From Paracoccaceae bacterium (lineage in GTDB: Bacteria; Pseudomonadota; Alphaproteobacteria; Rhodobacterales; Rhodobacteraceae): a stretch of 13,371 bases of DNA. Positions 6,930 to 12,986 of the stretch are shown piece by piece. Every line of letters begins with the position of its first letter. Within the stretch, counting starts at the first letter, position 1. The stretch is taken from NCBI GenBank assembly GCA_027030435.1, contig JALVEX010000135.1, positions 1-13,371 of the forward strand, given 5' to 3'. A model generated the notes under the pieces. That model ran no database searches. It was not told the DNA's origin and worked only from the letters and a program-made list of their open reading frames with translations. The position numbers were made by a program, and so were the translations under genes.

Positions 6930-7835
6930 TCATCCCCTTTGCAGCTTCACCGGCTCGGAGCGGCACAGGCGCAGCATGTGGGCCATGTAGGGCTTTTCCC
7001 GCTCCTCGGCGCGGATCGCGCCATAGAGACGGCGGGTGAGGCCATGGCGGGTGAGCGGGCGGGTGATGTAATCGCCATCGCGACGCACCTCGCGCAGCAC
7101 CCAGTCGGGCAGCACGGCAACGCCGCGGTTGGAGGCCACATGCAGCAGGATCATCTCGGTAAGCTCCACCTGGCGAACGGCGCGGGGCTCGATGCGCGCG
7201 GGCAGCAGAAGCTCGGAAAACACATCGAGCCGCTCGCGATCCATCGGGTAGGTGATGAGGGTCTGATCGGCGAAATCGGCCGCCTCGATGAAGGGGCGCG
7301 CGGCGAGCGGATTGGCGGCGGAGGCCACGAAGCGCGGCTCGTAATCGAAGAGGGGCACGAATTCGATGCCCGCGATCTCCTCCGGGTCGGAGGAAATCAC
7401 CAGATCCACCTGCTGGCGCTCCAGCGCGTCGAGCGCGCCGAAGGCAAGGCCCGGGCGGATATCGAGATCCACCTCGGGCCAGGCGCGGCGGAAGAGATCG
7501 AGAACGGGCATCAGCCAGTCGAAACAGGCGTGGCATTCCATGGCGATGTGCAGCCGCCCCGCCGAGCCCTCGCGCAGATCGGAAAACTCCGCCTCGAGCG
7601 CCGCCACCCTCGGCAGCACCTCCTCGGCAAGCGCCAGGAGGCGCCGCCCGGCGGGCGAGAGCTTCAGGGGCTTGGAGCGGCGCACGAACAGCGCCACGCC
7701 GGCCTGCTCCTCGAGCGCCTTGATCTGGTGGCTCAGCGCCGATTGGGTAATGCACAGCCGCTCGGCCGCGCGCGCAAGCCCCCCCTCCTCGTGTATCGCC
7801 CGGATGGTGCGCAGATGGCGCAGTTCAAGATGCAT
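6930..7835 (-). CDS. metR: MetR-like LysR-family transcriptional regulator
   Basis: LysR-type activator of methionine-pathway genes; the family uses homocysteine as co-effector. It has 301 residues. The N-terminal winged helix-turn-helix spans ~1-60 with GGLARAAERLCITQSALSHQ and FVRRSKPLKLS. The effector domain follows, with IAMECHACFDWLMPVL (~98-112), PEVDLDIRPGLAF, DLVISSDP, FDYEPRF, LITYPMDRERLDVF and SNRGVAVLPDWV, which align with E. coli MetR (IAIECHSCIQWL, YPVQRSRLDVW). It is divergent from metF, the usual MetR context. The ATG at 7835 has a modest AGGG site 7 bases upstream. The intergenic MetR box overlaps its -10 element, suggesting negative autoregulation. The match to MetR rather than to a generic LysR protein is strong in both domains. 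Confidence 0.88.
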   Translation of the reverse strand: MHLELRHLRTIRAIHEEGGLARAAERLCITQSALSHQIKALEEQAGVALFVRRSKPLKLSPAGRRLLALAEEVLPRVAALEAEFSDLREGSAGRLHIAMECHACFDWLMPVLDLFRRAWPEVDLDIRPGLAFGALDALERQQVDLVISSDPEEIAGIEFVPLFDYEPRFVASAANPLAARPFIEAADFADQTLITYPMDRERLDVFSELLLPARIEPRAVRQVELTEMILLHVASNRGVAVLPDWVLREVRRDGDYITRPLTRHGLTRRLYGAIRAEEREKPYMAHMLRLCRSEPVKLQRG

Positions 7836-7853
7836 GTGCTTGCCCTGATGCTT

Positions 7854-7868
7854 TCAATTTCATGTTGA
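7854..7868. promoter_or_regulatory. Possible second LysR-type dyad in the metR-metF gap
   Basis: TCAA-N7-TTGA, a 15-bp interrupted dyad with the T-N11-A form of LysR sites, 12 bases left of the better MetR box. LysR-type proteins often use a strong recognition site plus a weaker activation site. The arms are short and could be chance. Confidence 0.3.
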
Positions 7869-7876
7869 TCTTGAGA

Positions 7877-7905
7877 ATTATGAATTTGCTTCACGGTCTT
7901 GTCCA
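7877..7905 (-). promoter_or_regulatory. metR: Sigma-70-like promoter of metR
   Basis: On the minus strand, TGGACA (7905-7900), a spacer of exactly 17 bases, and CATAAT (7882-7877). Each hexamer matches consensus 5/6, the best promoter in the window. Transcription should begin near 7870, about 35 bases before the metR ATG. The MetR box lies across its spacer and -10. Confidence 0.55.
7881..7893. promoter_or_regulatory. MetR box TGAA-N5-TTCA
   Basis: TGAATTTGCTTCA fits the E. coli MetR consensus TGAANNNNNTTCA exactly. It lies 45 bases before the metF ATG and inside the metR promoter (spacer and edge of the -10). The position suits activation of metF together with repression of metR. Confidence 0.6.
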
Positions 7906-7938
7906 TGCGAAAAGGGCCGAAATCAAGAGGACAGACCC

Positions 7939-8862
7939 ATGAAATCCGCCGATCAGGACGCAAAGCGCGGCGAAGGCCGCCCGCCTGCCCCGACCCCGCC
8001 CGCCCCGCGCGTTTCCTTCGAATTCTTCCCGCCGCAATCGCTCGAGGCCTCCTTTCGCCTTTGGGAAACGGTGCGCACGCTGGCGCCGCTCGGGCCGCGG
8101 TTCGTCTCCGTCACCTATGGCGCGGGGGGCACCACGCGCGATCTCACCCATGAGGCGGTGGCCACCATCCACAAGCATTACGGGCTCAACGTGGCGGCGC
8201 ATCTGACCTGCGTGAACGCGAGCCGCGCCGAGACGCTCGAAATCGCCGAGCGCTATCACGAGGCGGGCGTGCGCGAGATCGTGGCGCTGAGGGGCGATGC
8301 GCCCAAGGGTCAGGCGAAATTCACCCCCCACCCGGAGGGCTTTGCCTCGAGCGTCGAGCTGGTCGAGGCGCTGGCGGCTACCGGCAGGTTCACGATCAGG
8401 GTCGGCGCCTATCCCGAGAAGCATCCCGAGGCCGAAAGCCACGCCGCCGATATCGAATTCCTCAAGCGCAAGATCGATGCCGGCGCCTCGAGCGCGATCA
8501 CCCAGTTCTTCTTCGAGGCGGAAACCTTCTTCCGCTTCCGCGATGCCTGCGTGAAAGCGGGGATCGATGCGCCGATCATCCCCGGTATCCTGCCGATCGA
8601 AAGCTGGAAGGGCGCGCGCAAATTCGCCCTGCGCTGCGGCACCTCCGTGCCCGCCTGGCTCGACGAAGCCTATGAAAAGGCGATCCGCGACGGGCGCGAG
8701 GAGCTGCTGTCCATCAGCCTCGCAACCGAACTCTGCTCCGATCTGATCGCCGGCGGGGTCGAGGATCTCCACTTCTACACCCTCAACCGCCCGCATCTGA
8801 CGCGCACCATCTGCCACGCCCTTGGCATCGAGCCGCGCGCCAGCCTCGAAAACGTGGCCTGA
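7939..8862 (+). CDS. metF: 5,10-methylenetetrahydrofolate reductase (MetF)
   Basis: Flavoprotein that reduces 5,10-methylene-THF to 5-methyl-THF, the methyl donor for methionine synthesis from homocysteine. It has 307 residues, the usual bacterial length. Visible family motifs are VSFEFFPPQS with catalytic-type Glu28, FVSVTYGAGGTTRD, NVAAHLTCVNASR, EIVALRGDAPKG with Asp120, GAYPEKHPEA, ITQFFFEAETF, IIPGILPI and a C-terminal DLHFYTLNRPHLTRTICHALG. Glu28 and Asp120 fall at the same numbers as the active-site residues in E. coli MetF. The ATG at 7939 has AGAGGA 7 bases upstream. The first ~22 residues are a non-conserved Pro-rich extension. It is divergent from metR and faces the DUF2235 gene. 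metH is not in the window. Confidence 0.96.
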   Translation: MKSADQDAKRGEGRPPAPTPPAPRVSFEFFPPQSLEASFRLWETVRTLAPLGPRFVSVTYGAGGTTRDLTHEAVATIHKHYGLNVAAHLTCVNASRAETLEIAERYHEAGVREIVALRGDAPKGQAKFTPHPEGFASSVELVEALAATGRFTIRVGAYPEKHPEAESHAADIEFLKRKIDAGASSAITQFFFEAETFFRFRDACVKAGIDAPIIPGILPIESWKGARKFALRCGTSVPAWLDEAYEKAIRDGREELLSISLATELCSDLIAGGVEDLHFYTLNRPHLTRTICHALGIEPRASLENVA

Positions 8863-8872
8863 GAGCCGGGAG

Positions 8873-8886
8873 CCCCGCGGGCGGGG
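8873..8886. terminator. GC-rich hairpin between convergent genes
   Basis: CCCCG-CGGG-CGGGG, a 5-bp stem with a 4-base loop, 10 bases after the metF stop and 27 bases before the end of the convergent DUF2235 gene. It has no T-run, so intrinsic termination is doubtful; it may pause or stabilise transcripts of either gene. Confidence 0.3.
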
Positions 8887-8913
8887 TCGGACGATCCCTG
8901 GCGCCCTGCCCGC

Positions 8914-10077
8914 TCAGCCCTCGCCCGGCAGCGCCAGCCCCGCCCCCTGCCCCTGCAGTGCCGGCGCTTCGCCTGTGGCGCGCGCGGCCCCGTCCTGCGC
9001 GATCAGGGCGGGATCGGCAAGCCTCGCCGGCCGCTTGCGCGCCAGATGTTCGCGCGCCGTGGGGTGCACGGATTCGCTCGGGTCGCGCCCGATCACCCGC
9101 TTGCGCCGCAGGATGAAGAATTTGCCGAGCCCGCGCAGGCTGCCCACCATCGGCGCCGCCGGATCGCAGGGAAAGCGCGCCCGCCAGCCTTCCGGAAGCG
9201 CCAGGCCCGCGCGCTCGGCACGCTCGAGCATCCACACCAGAGGGATATTGGCCAGCGGGCGCGCGGGCTCGAAATCATCGAGCTGCCCGCCCACATCCCC
9301 GTGACAGCCGCGAAACCAGACCTGCTCGACCCGCCCGCGCCAGCCCTCGGGGCATTCCCAGAGCACCGGCTCGAAGGCCTCGCGCGTTTCGTCCATCGCC
9401 AGCGCGTGATAGCCGTGGCGCACGCTGTGGCCGAGGTGGTGGCTGTGAAAATCATGCTGCTTTTCCGTCAGCCGCCACAGGAAAGGCAGGCGCAGGCCGA
9501 GGGATTTCACCGTATCCCACACGCCGATCATCTCGATCTCTGCCTCCGCGTGGCAATAGGCGGCGGCGAAGGCGCGGGCGGCGGGGCCGTGGGGATCATG
9601 GCGGTAATGGCGCCAGATCTGGCGGATGTTGCGCTCCGTCGCCTCTTCGGCACGCAACAGGCCGATGCGATCGATGAGCCCGGCGAGCGAGCGCGCCGTA
9701 TAGGCACCGCGCGAATAGCCGAAGAGAAAGATCCTGTCGCCCGGGCGGTAGCGGGAGGCAAGCACCCCATAGGCGCGCCGGATCCTTGCATTGATGCCAT
9801 GGCCGGTGATCACCGGGGCGAAATGGGTGAGCCCCTGCCACTGCACCCCGGCCTCATAGTAGATGGAGAGCCGCGCCGCTCCGCCTTCGCGCGCCGCCTC
9901 GCGCAGGAGCTTGTAGGTGCGCCCGGCGTTGGTTTCGAAGCCCTCCTTCAGGGAGGACATGGTGCCATCGAGGATGATCACGTGATCGAGCGGCCGGCGC
10001 TCCGCGCGCGCCGGCATGCGCGCCGCCCAGGGGCTGAGGCGCGCCATGCGCCGGATCATGCGGCCAAACCAGGCCAA
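8914..10077 (-). CDS. DUF2235 (Tle1-like) alpha/beta-hydrolase
   Basis: Predicted serine hydrolase of the DUF2235 family, which includes type VI secretion phospholipase effectors (Tle1) and many standalone proteins of unknown substrate. It has 387 residues. HVIILDGTMSSLKEG (32-46) is the typical N-terminal strand. The nucleophile elbow FGYSRGAYTARSL gives Ser122, GVWDTVKSLG gives Asp188, and FRGCHGDVGGQ gives His259, so a Ser-Asp-His triad is plausible. The Ala-rich C-terminal ~40 residues look disordered. No signal peptide is clear; the N-terminus is basic. The start is TTG 10077 because AAGGAG lies exactly 6 bases upstream; an internal ATG 18 bases later is an alternative. It follows the decarboxylase by 37 bases on the same strand, so co-transcription is likely. 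A 5-bp dyad (10095-10109) lies in that gap. No VgrG, PAAR or Tss gene is nearby, so an effector role is not supported here. Confidence 0.85.
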   Translation of the reverse strand: MAWFGRMIRRMARLSPWAARMPARAERRPLDHVIILDGTMSSLKEGFETNAGRTYKLLREAAREGGAARLSIYYEAGVQWQGLTHFAPVITGHGINARIRRAYGVLASRYRPGDRIFLFGYSRGAYTARSLAGLIDRIGLLRAEEATERNIRQIWRHYRHDPHGPAARAFAAAYCHAEAEIEMIGVWDTVKSLGLRLPFLWRLTEKQHDFHSHHLGHSVRHGYHALAMDETREAFEPVLWECPEGWRGRVEQVWFRGCHGDVGGQLDDFEPARPLANIPLVWMLERAERAGLALPEGWRARFPCDPAAPMVGSLRGLGKFFILRRKRVIGRDPSESVHPTAREHLARKRPARLADPALIAQDGAARATGEAPALQGQGAGLALPGEG

Positions 10078-10083
10078 TCGCCA

Positions 10084-10089
10084 CTCCTT
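10084..10089 (-). promoter_or_regulatory. Ribosome binding site deciding a TTG start
   Basis: AAGGAG on the minus strand, 6 bases before TTG 10077. This near-perfect site at ideal spacing supports TTG as the start of the DUF2235 gene instead of the ATG seven codons in. Confidence 0.55.
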
Positions 10090-10114
10090 CCGCTCCGGCT
10101 CCGTGCCGGCCCGC

Positions 10115-11251
10115 CTACCAGGATCCGACCGTCACGAGCCTGCAATCGCCATAGCCGTTGAAACCTGTCGCGGTCACCCCGGCATAGGCACCCATATCAT
10201 GAAACAGTATATAATCCCCTTCCGCGAGATCGCCAGGCAGGGCGAGCTCCTCGGGAAGGCGATCGAGGCTGTCGCAGGTGGGGCCGAAGACGGTGCGGGG
10301 GCTTCGGCTGCCCCGGCGCGGCGTGCCGTCGGGGGAAAGGGCCGCGAAGCGGTGAAGCGCGCCGGGCGCAGGGCGTTCGCCGAGATGGCCGTAGATGCCG
10401 TCATCGAGGAACACCGCGCCGCCTTCGCGGATCGCCTTCACCCGCACCGCAAGGCGAAAGGCGGCGGCCACCATGGCCCGGCCCGGTTCGCAGAACAGCG
10501 CCGGGGCGCGCGCGGGAAAGGCGGCAGCGCGGGCATCCGCTATGGCGCGGAAGATCGCCTCGAGATCCGGGCCGCCGGCGCCGTCGGGCGCGGCGAAACC
10601 GCCGCCGGCATTGAGGCGCACGGGGCGGACTGCGGCCCGCGCCGCGATCTCGCCCGCCGCCCGCACATAGGCCGCCCAGGCGGCCGGGTCGGCGCATTGG
10701 GTGCCCGGGTGAAAGCCGAGCGAAACCCTGTAGCCAAGCCGAGCCGCGCGGCGCATGATCTCGGACGCCTGCGCGGGATCGGCGCCGAATTTCTCGCCGA
10801 AATCATAGGCCGCGCCGGCCACCGGGAGCTTGTAGCGCACCGCGATCTCCGCTCCTTGCGCCACGCCCTCTTCGCGCAGCTTCTCAAGCTCGCCCAGACT
10901 GTCCACCGCCCAGGAAACGCAGCCCATGGCGATGCCTGCCCGGATCTCGGCGCGCGAACGCACGGGGTTGTTATAGTGCAGCACGGCGGAGGGGAGCACC
11001 GCGCGCACCCTTTCCATCTCCGCCACCGAGGCCACATCGAAGGCCCCGATCCCCGCCGCCACGAGATTTTCCAGCACCACCGGCGCGTCATTGGCCTTGA
11101 CGGCATATGTGACCAGCCCCGGAAACCCGCGCAGAAAGCGCCGGGCCGTGGCCTGAAGGCAATCCGGGCGCATGTAATATGTGGGCATTTCCGGCGCCGC
11201 GTGGCGGATATGGCTTGCCGGATCGGGCCACAGGGCGGGGGTTCTGCTCAT
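10115..11251 (-). CDS. PLP-dependent ornithine/lysine decarboxylase-like enzyme (fold type III)
   Basis: Fold type III decarboxylase of the eukaryotic-type ODC/DapDC group, likely making putrescine (or cadaverine) for polyamine synthesis in the cytoplasm. It has 378 residues. Lys52 in VTYAVKANDAP is the PLP Schiff-base lysine. Other visible motifs are FDVASVAEMERV, HYNNPVRS, FHPGTQ with His181, the glycine loop LNAGGGF, CEPGR (254-258), DDGIYG, and GPTCDSLD with Cys326, the active-site cysteine contributed across the dimer. AYAGVTATGFNGYG near the C-terminus is ODC-like. The start is ATG 11251, with AAAGAGG 7 bases upstream; the frame is open to ATG 11317, which lacks a ribosome site. The divergent Lrp/AsnC gene suggests amino-acid-responsive control. 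Ornithine versus lysine preference cannot be decided; carboxynorspermidine decarboxylase is less likely. Confidence 0.88.
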   Translation of the reverse strand: MSRTPALWPDPASHIRHAAPEMPTYYMRPDCLQATARRFLRGFPGLVTYAVKANDAPVVLENLVAAGIGAFDVASVAEMERVRAVLPSAVLHYNNPVRSRAEIRAGIAMGCVSWAVDSLGELEKLREEGVAQGAEIAVRYKLPVAGAAYDFGEKFGADPAQASEIMRRAARLGYRVSLGFHPGTQCADPAAWAAYVRAAGEIAARAAVRPVRLNAGGGFAAPDGAGGPDLEAIFRAIADARAAAFPARAPALFCEPGRAMVAAAFRLAVRVKAIREGGAVFLDDGIYGHLGERPAPGALHRFAALSPDGTPRRGSRSPRTVFGPTCDSLDRLPEELALPGDLAEGDYILFHDMGAYAGVTATGFNGYGDCRLVTVGSW

Positions 11252-11258
11252 GGGGCGG

Positions 11259-11265
11259 CCTCTTT
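11259..11265 (-). promoter_or_regulatory. Ribosome binding site deciding the decarboxylase start
   Basis: AAAGAGG on the minus strand, 7 bases before ATG 11251. The alternative ATG at 11317 has no comparable site, so the shorter protein is preferred. Confidence 0.5.
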
Positions 11266-11317
11266 CTTCGGGGGCTGTTCTCTCCCCCAGAATAAGCGCC
11301 GGGGTGGCCGAAATCAT

Positions 11318-11346
11318 TTGTCGGTCTGGGCGATATCGGATAAAGT
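11318..11346 (+). promoter_or_regulatory. Possible sigma-70 promoter of the Lrp/AsnC gene
   Basis: TTGTCG (11318-11323), a 17-base spacer containing the palindrome CGATATCG (11331-11338), and TAAAGT (11341-11346). Each hexamer matches consensus 4/6. Transcription would start near 11353, giving a leader of about 30 bases. TCAT-TACG-ATGA (11351-11362) lies at the start point and might be bound by the regulator itself. Confidence 0.4.
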
Positions 11347-11383
11347 TACGTCATTACGATGATATTTTCGGCAAAATGCGCAG

Positions 11384-11818
11384 ATGGACGATCTCGACAA
11401 ATCCCTGCTCGCGGAGCTTGGGCGCGATGCGCGCCAATCGCTCGCGGTGCTCGCCCGCCGCCTCGGCGTGGCGCGCACCACCCTTCAAGCGCGCCTCGAG
11501 CGGCTAGAGCGGCGGGGCGTGATCGCGGGCTATACGATCGTGCCGGGCGAGCGCTTCGCAAGGGGCCGGCTGCGCGCCACGGTGCTCCTGCAGATCGAGC
11601 CGCGCGCCAATGCGCAGGTGCTGCGCCGTCTCGAAGCCATTCCCGAGGTGGAAAGCGCCCACACCACCAGCGGCCGCTTCGATCTCATCCTTCGCCTCGC
11701 CACCGACACCACCGAGGAGCTCGACCGCACCCTTGATGAAATCGGCGCCATCCCCGGCGTGCGCAATTCCGAAAGCCTTGTCCATCTCGCCACCCGGATC
11801 AGCCGGGCGCCCGGCTGA
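11384..11818 (+). CDS. Lrp/AsnC-family transcriptional regulator
   Basis: Small feast/famine-type regulator of 144 residues. The N-terminal helix-turn-helix starts LDKSLLAELGRDARQSLAVLA and continues RRLGVARTTLQARLERLERRGVIAGYTI. The C-terminal RAM ligand and oligomerisation domain follows (~63-140: LRATVLLQIEPR, LEAIPEVESAHTTSGRFDLIL, IGAIPGVRNSESLVHLATRI). Lrp-type proteins bind amino acids and wrap promoter DNA. It is divergent from the decarboxylase with 132 bases between starts, so it probably regulates that gene and itself, with ornithine, lysine or arginine as a candidate ligand (inference). The start ATG 11384 is weakly supported: no clear Shine-Dalgarno precedes it. The conserved DLDKSLLAEL start fits this position well. 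Confidence 0.92.
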   Translation: MDDLDKSLLAELGRDARQSLAVLARRLGVARTTLQARLERLERRGVIAGYTIVPGERFARGRLRATVLLQIEPRANAQVLRRLEAIPEVESAHTTSGRFDLILRLATDTTEELDRTLDEIGAIPGVRNSESLVHLATRISRAPG

Positions 11819-11863
11819 TATCCCGCCCGCGCAGCTCAATTGCGGATTCTTTAAACCCGGAAC

Positions 11864-11879
11864 TTTTTTCACCTTTTTT
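11864..11879 (+). other. Two T6 tracts phased at 10 bp (possible DNA bend)
   Basis: TTTTTT at 11864-11869 and 11874-11879, start to start exactly 10 bases, in otherwise GC-rich DNA. Phased A/T tracts bend DNA and can act like an upstream promoter element. They lie 9 bases before the ECF-like -35. No stable hairpin precedes them, so a terminator for the Lrp gene is less likely. Confidence 0.4.
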
Positions 11880-11888
11880 CGCCCCGGC

Positions 11889-11917
11889 GGGAATAAGTCC
11901 CGTAGCGCGGTGTTGTA
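11889..11917 (+). promoter_or_regulatory. Candidate ECF-type promoter upstream of the lipoprotein gene
   Basis: GGGAATAA (11889-11896), a 15-base spacer and GTTGTA (11912-11917) resemble the GGAA/GT-type -35 and -10 elements and short spacing of ECF promoters. The -35 lies in a perfect 5-bp dyad, CGGGA-ATAAG-TCCCG (11888-11902). It lies about 100 bases before the lipoprotein start, in the 197-bp gap after the Lrp gene. The ECF sigma encoded downstream is the obvious candidate to use it (inference). Confidence 0.4.
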
Positions 11918-11978
11918 TCTCATGCCAGCCCGCAACGCGATCGTGCGAAGCGATCCGGCACGGCTGGCGGCAATGATG

Positions 11979-12000
11979 CCTGAAACAGACCTGAAACAGA
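11979..12000 (+). repeat. Perfect 11-bp tandem duplication in the lipoprotein leader
   Basis: CCTGAAACAGA occurs twice back to back (11979-11989 and 11990-12000), directly before CAGGAG, the ribosome site of the lipoprotein gene. It may be a slippage product or a binding site in the leader RNA or DNA. Confidence 0.6.
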
Positions 12001-12015
12001 CAGGAGAACGAGAAG

Positions 12016-12411
12016 ATGCGCCTTTCCCTCCCCCTTTCAACCCTTGCCGGGCTCGCCCTTGCCGCCTGCGCCGCCACCGCCGGCAACATGGATCTCGCCG
12101 ATGGCGTGACCATCCAGGATACCGCGATCGGCAAGGTGCTCGCCAATGACGCGGGCATGACGCTTTACGTGTTCGACAAGGACGCACCCGGCGTTTCCAA
12201 TTGCTACGGCCCCTGCGCCGAGAAATGGCCGCCCCAGCCGGCCGCAGAAGGTCAGAAGCTCGGCAAGGGCTTCTCGATCGTGGCGCGCAAGGATGGCACG
12301 CAGCAACTCGCCTGGCACGAAAAACCGCTCTATACATGGTTCAAGGATCACAAGCCCGGCGATACCACCGGCGACGGTGTGAAGGGCGTGTGGCACGTGG
12401 CCCGTCCCTGA
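12016..12411 (+). CDS. Putative lipoprotein with two Yx(F/W/Y)xxD motifs (COG4315-like)
   Basis: Small secreted protein of 131 residues with no known biochemical role. The N-terminus is a lipoprotein signal peptide: Arg2, a hydrophobic stretch, then lipobox LAAC with Cys18 as the lipidated residue. The mature part matches the family described as predicted lipoproteins with a conserved Yx(F/W/Y)xxD motif: YVFDKD (51-56) and YTWFKD (106-111) mark two repeat units. A CYGPC pair (Cys63, Cys67) followed by KWPP is also typical and could form a disulfide or bind metal in the periplasm. AGGAG lies 9 bases before the ATG. It is followed after 59 bases by an ECF sigma factor and its anti-sigma, so it is probably a target or part of that envelope-stress module. 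Confidence 0.82.
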   Translation: MRLSLPLSTLAGLALAACAATAGNMDLADGVTIQDTAIGKVLANDAGMTLYVFDKDAPGVSNCYGPCAEKWPPQPAAEGQKLGKGFSIVARKDGTQQLAWHEKPLYTWFKDHKPGDTTGDGVKGVWHVARP

Positions 12412-12428
12412 GGGGCGCGCATGAGATC

Positions 12429-12454
12429 GCCGGCCCGGCTTGCGCGGGGCCGGC
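12429..12454 (+). terminator. Strong hairpin between the lipoprotein and sigma genes
   Basis: GCCGGCCC and GGGCCGGC form a perfect 8-bp stem (12429-12436 and 12447-12454) around a 10-base loop, 18 bases after the lipoprotein stop and 16 bases before the sigma start. No T-run follows, so it may attenuate transcription or protect the upstream mRNA rather than end it, setting lipoprotein above sigma levels. Confidence 0.4.
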
Positions 12455-12470
12455 TACCCGGGAGCGGCTG

Positions 12471-12986
12471 ATGAGCATATTCGAGCGGGAATTGCAGCAA
12501 TGCCTGCCCGATCTGTGGCGCTATGCCCATGCGCTCACCCGCAATCGCGATCTCGCCGATGATCTGGTGCAGGATTGCGCCGAGCGCGCGCTCAGGAAGC
12601 GCCGGCTCTGGCGCCCCACCGGCCCGCTCAAGCCATGGTTGATGAAGATGCTCCTCAATCTCTACCGCAATCAACGGCGCAGCGAGGCGCGCCGCCCCCG
12701 GCTGGTGGCGATCGATGCGGACGACCCCGCCCATGAGGCACGCGCCGCCGATCCCCTTGCCGCGCGGCTCGATCTCGCCGATCTCTCGCACGCCGTGGCC
12801 GCGCTCCCGGGCGAGCAGCGCGAGGCGCTCCTGCTGGTGGTGCTCGGCGGGCTCAGCTACAAGGAGGCGGCGGAGGTGCTCGATATTGCACAGGGCACGC
12901 TCATGTCGCGCATCGCCCGCGCCCGGGCGGCGCTGCGCGCGGCGGGTGGCGAAAACCCGATCATGAAAAGGCAGGGCAGATCATGA
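12471..12986 (+). CDS. ECF-type RNA polymerase sigma factor
   Basis: Group IV sigma-70 factor of 171 residues. Region 2 spans ~11-70 (LWRYAHALTRNRDLADDLVQ, then AERALRKRRLW and PWLMKMLLNLYRNQRR). A linker (~71-104) follows, then region 4 (~105-158: LSHAVAALPGEQREALLLVV, GLSYKEAAEVLDIAQGTLMS, RIARARAALRA). There is no C-terminal extension and no sigma region 3. The frame is open upstream to 12201, but that would overlap the lipoprotein gene. ATG 12471 has GGGAG 6 bases upstream and matches the usual ECF N-terminus. The stop overlaps the anti-sigma ATG by 4 bases (ATGA), so the pair is translationally coupled. It is likely held inactive by the anti-sigma. The ECF subgroup is not assigned here. 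Confidence 0.94.
   Translation: MSIFERELQQCLPDLWRYAHALTRNRDLADDLVQDCAERALRKRRLWRPTGPLKPWLMKMLLNLYRNQRRSEARRPRLVAIDADDPAHEARAADPLAARLDLADLSHAVAALPGEQREALLLVVLGGLSYKEAAEVLDIAQGTLMSRIARARAALRAAGGENPIMKRQGRS

Noticed and set aside
4575..6990. Two overlapping long plus-strand frames (526 and 537 codons)
   Set aside because: Both lie opposite ntrB, dusB and suhB and are Arg/Pro-rich shadows.
7891..8817. 308-codon minus-strand frame
   Set aside because: Antisense to metF; no family resemblance, while metF is complete with a good ribosome site.
8914..10077. Type VI secretion effector with immunity partner
   Set aside because: No VgrG, PAAR, Hcp or small lipoprotein immunity gene is adjacent; neighbours are metabolic genes.
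10016..11362. 448-codon plus-strand frame
   Set aside because: Antisense to the PLP decarboxylase, whose catalytic motifs are intact on the minus strand.
11838..11880. Rho-independent terminator of the Lrp gene using the T6 runs
   Set aside because: Only a 4-bp stem could be drawn before the T-runs, too weak for an intrinsic terminator.
11859..11884. GGAAC as the -35 of an EcfG (general stress) promoter
   Set aside because: No CGTT-like -10 occurs 16-17 bases downstream; the sequence there is CGCC/GCCC.
12201..12470. 90-codon N-terminal extension of the sigma factor
   Set aside because: It would lie inside the lipoprotein gene in another frame and is unlike any ECF N-terminus; ATG 12471 has GGGAG at the right distance.
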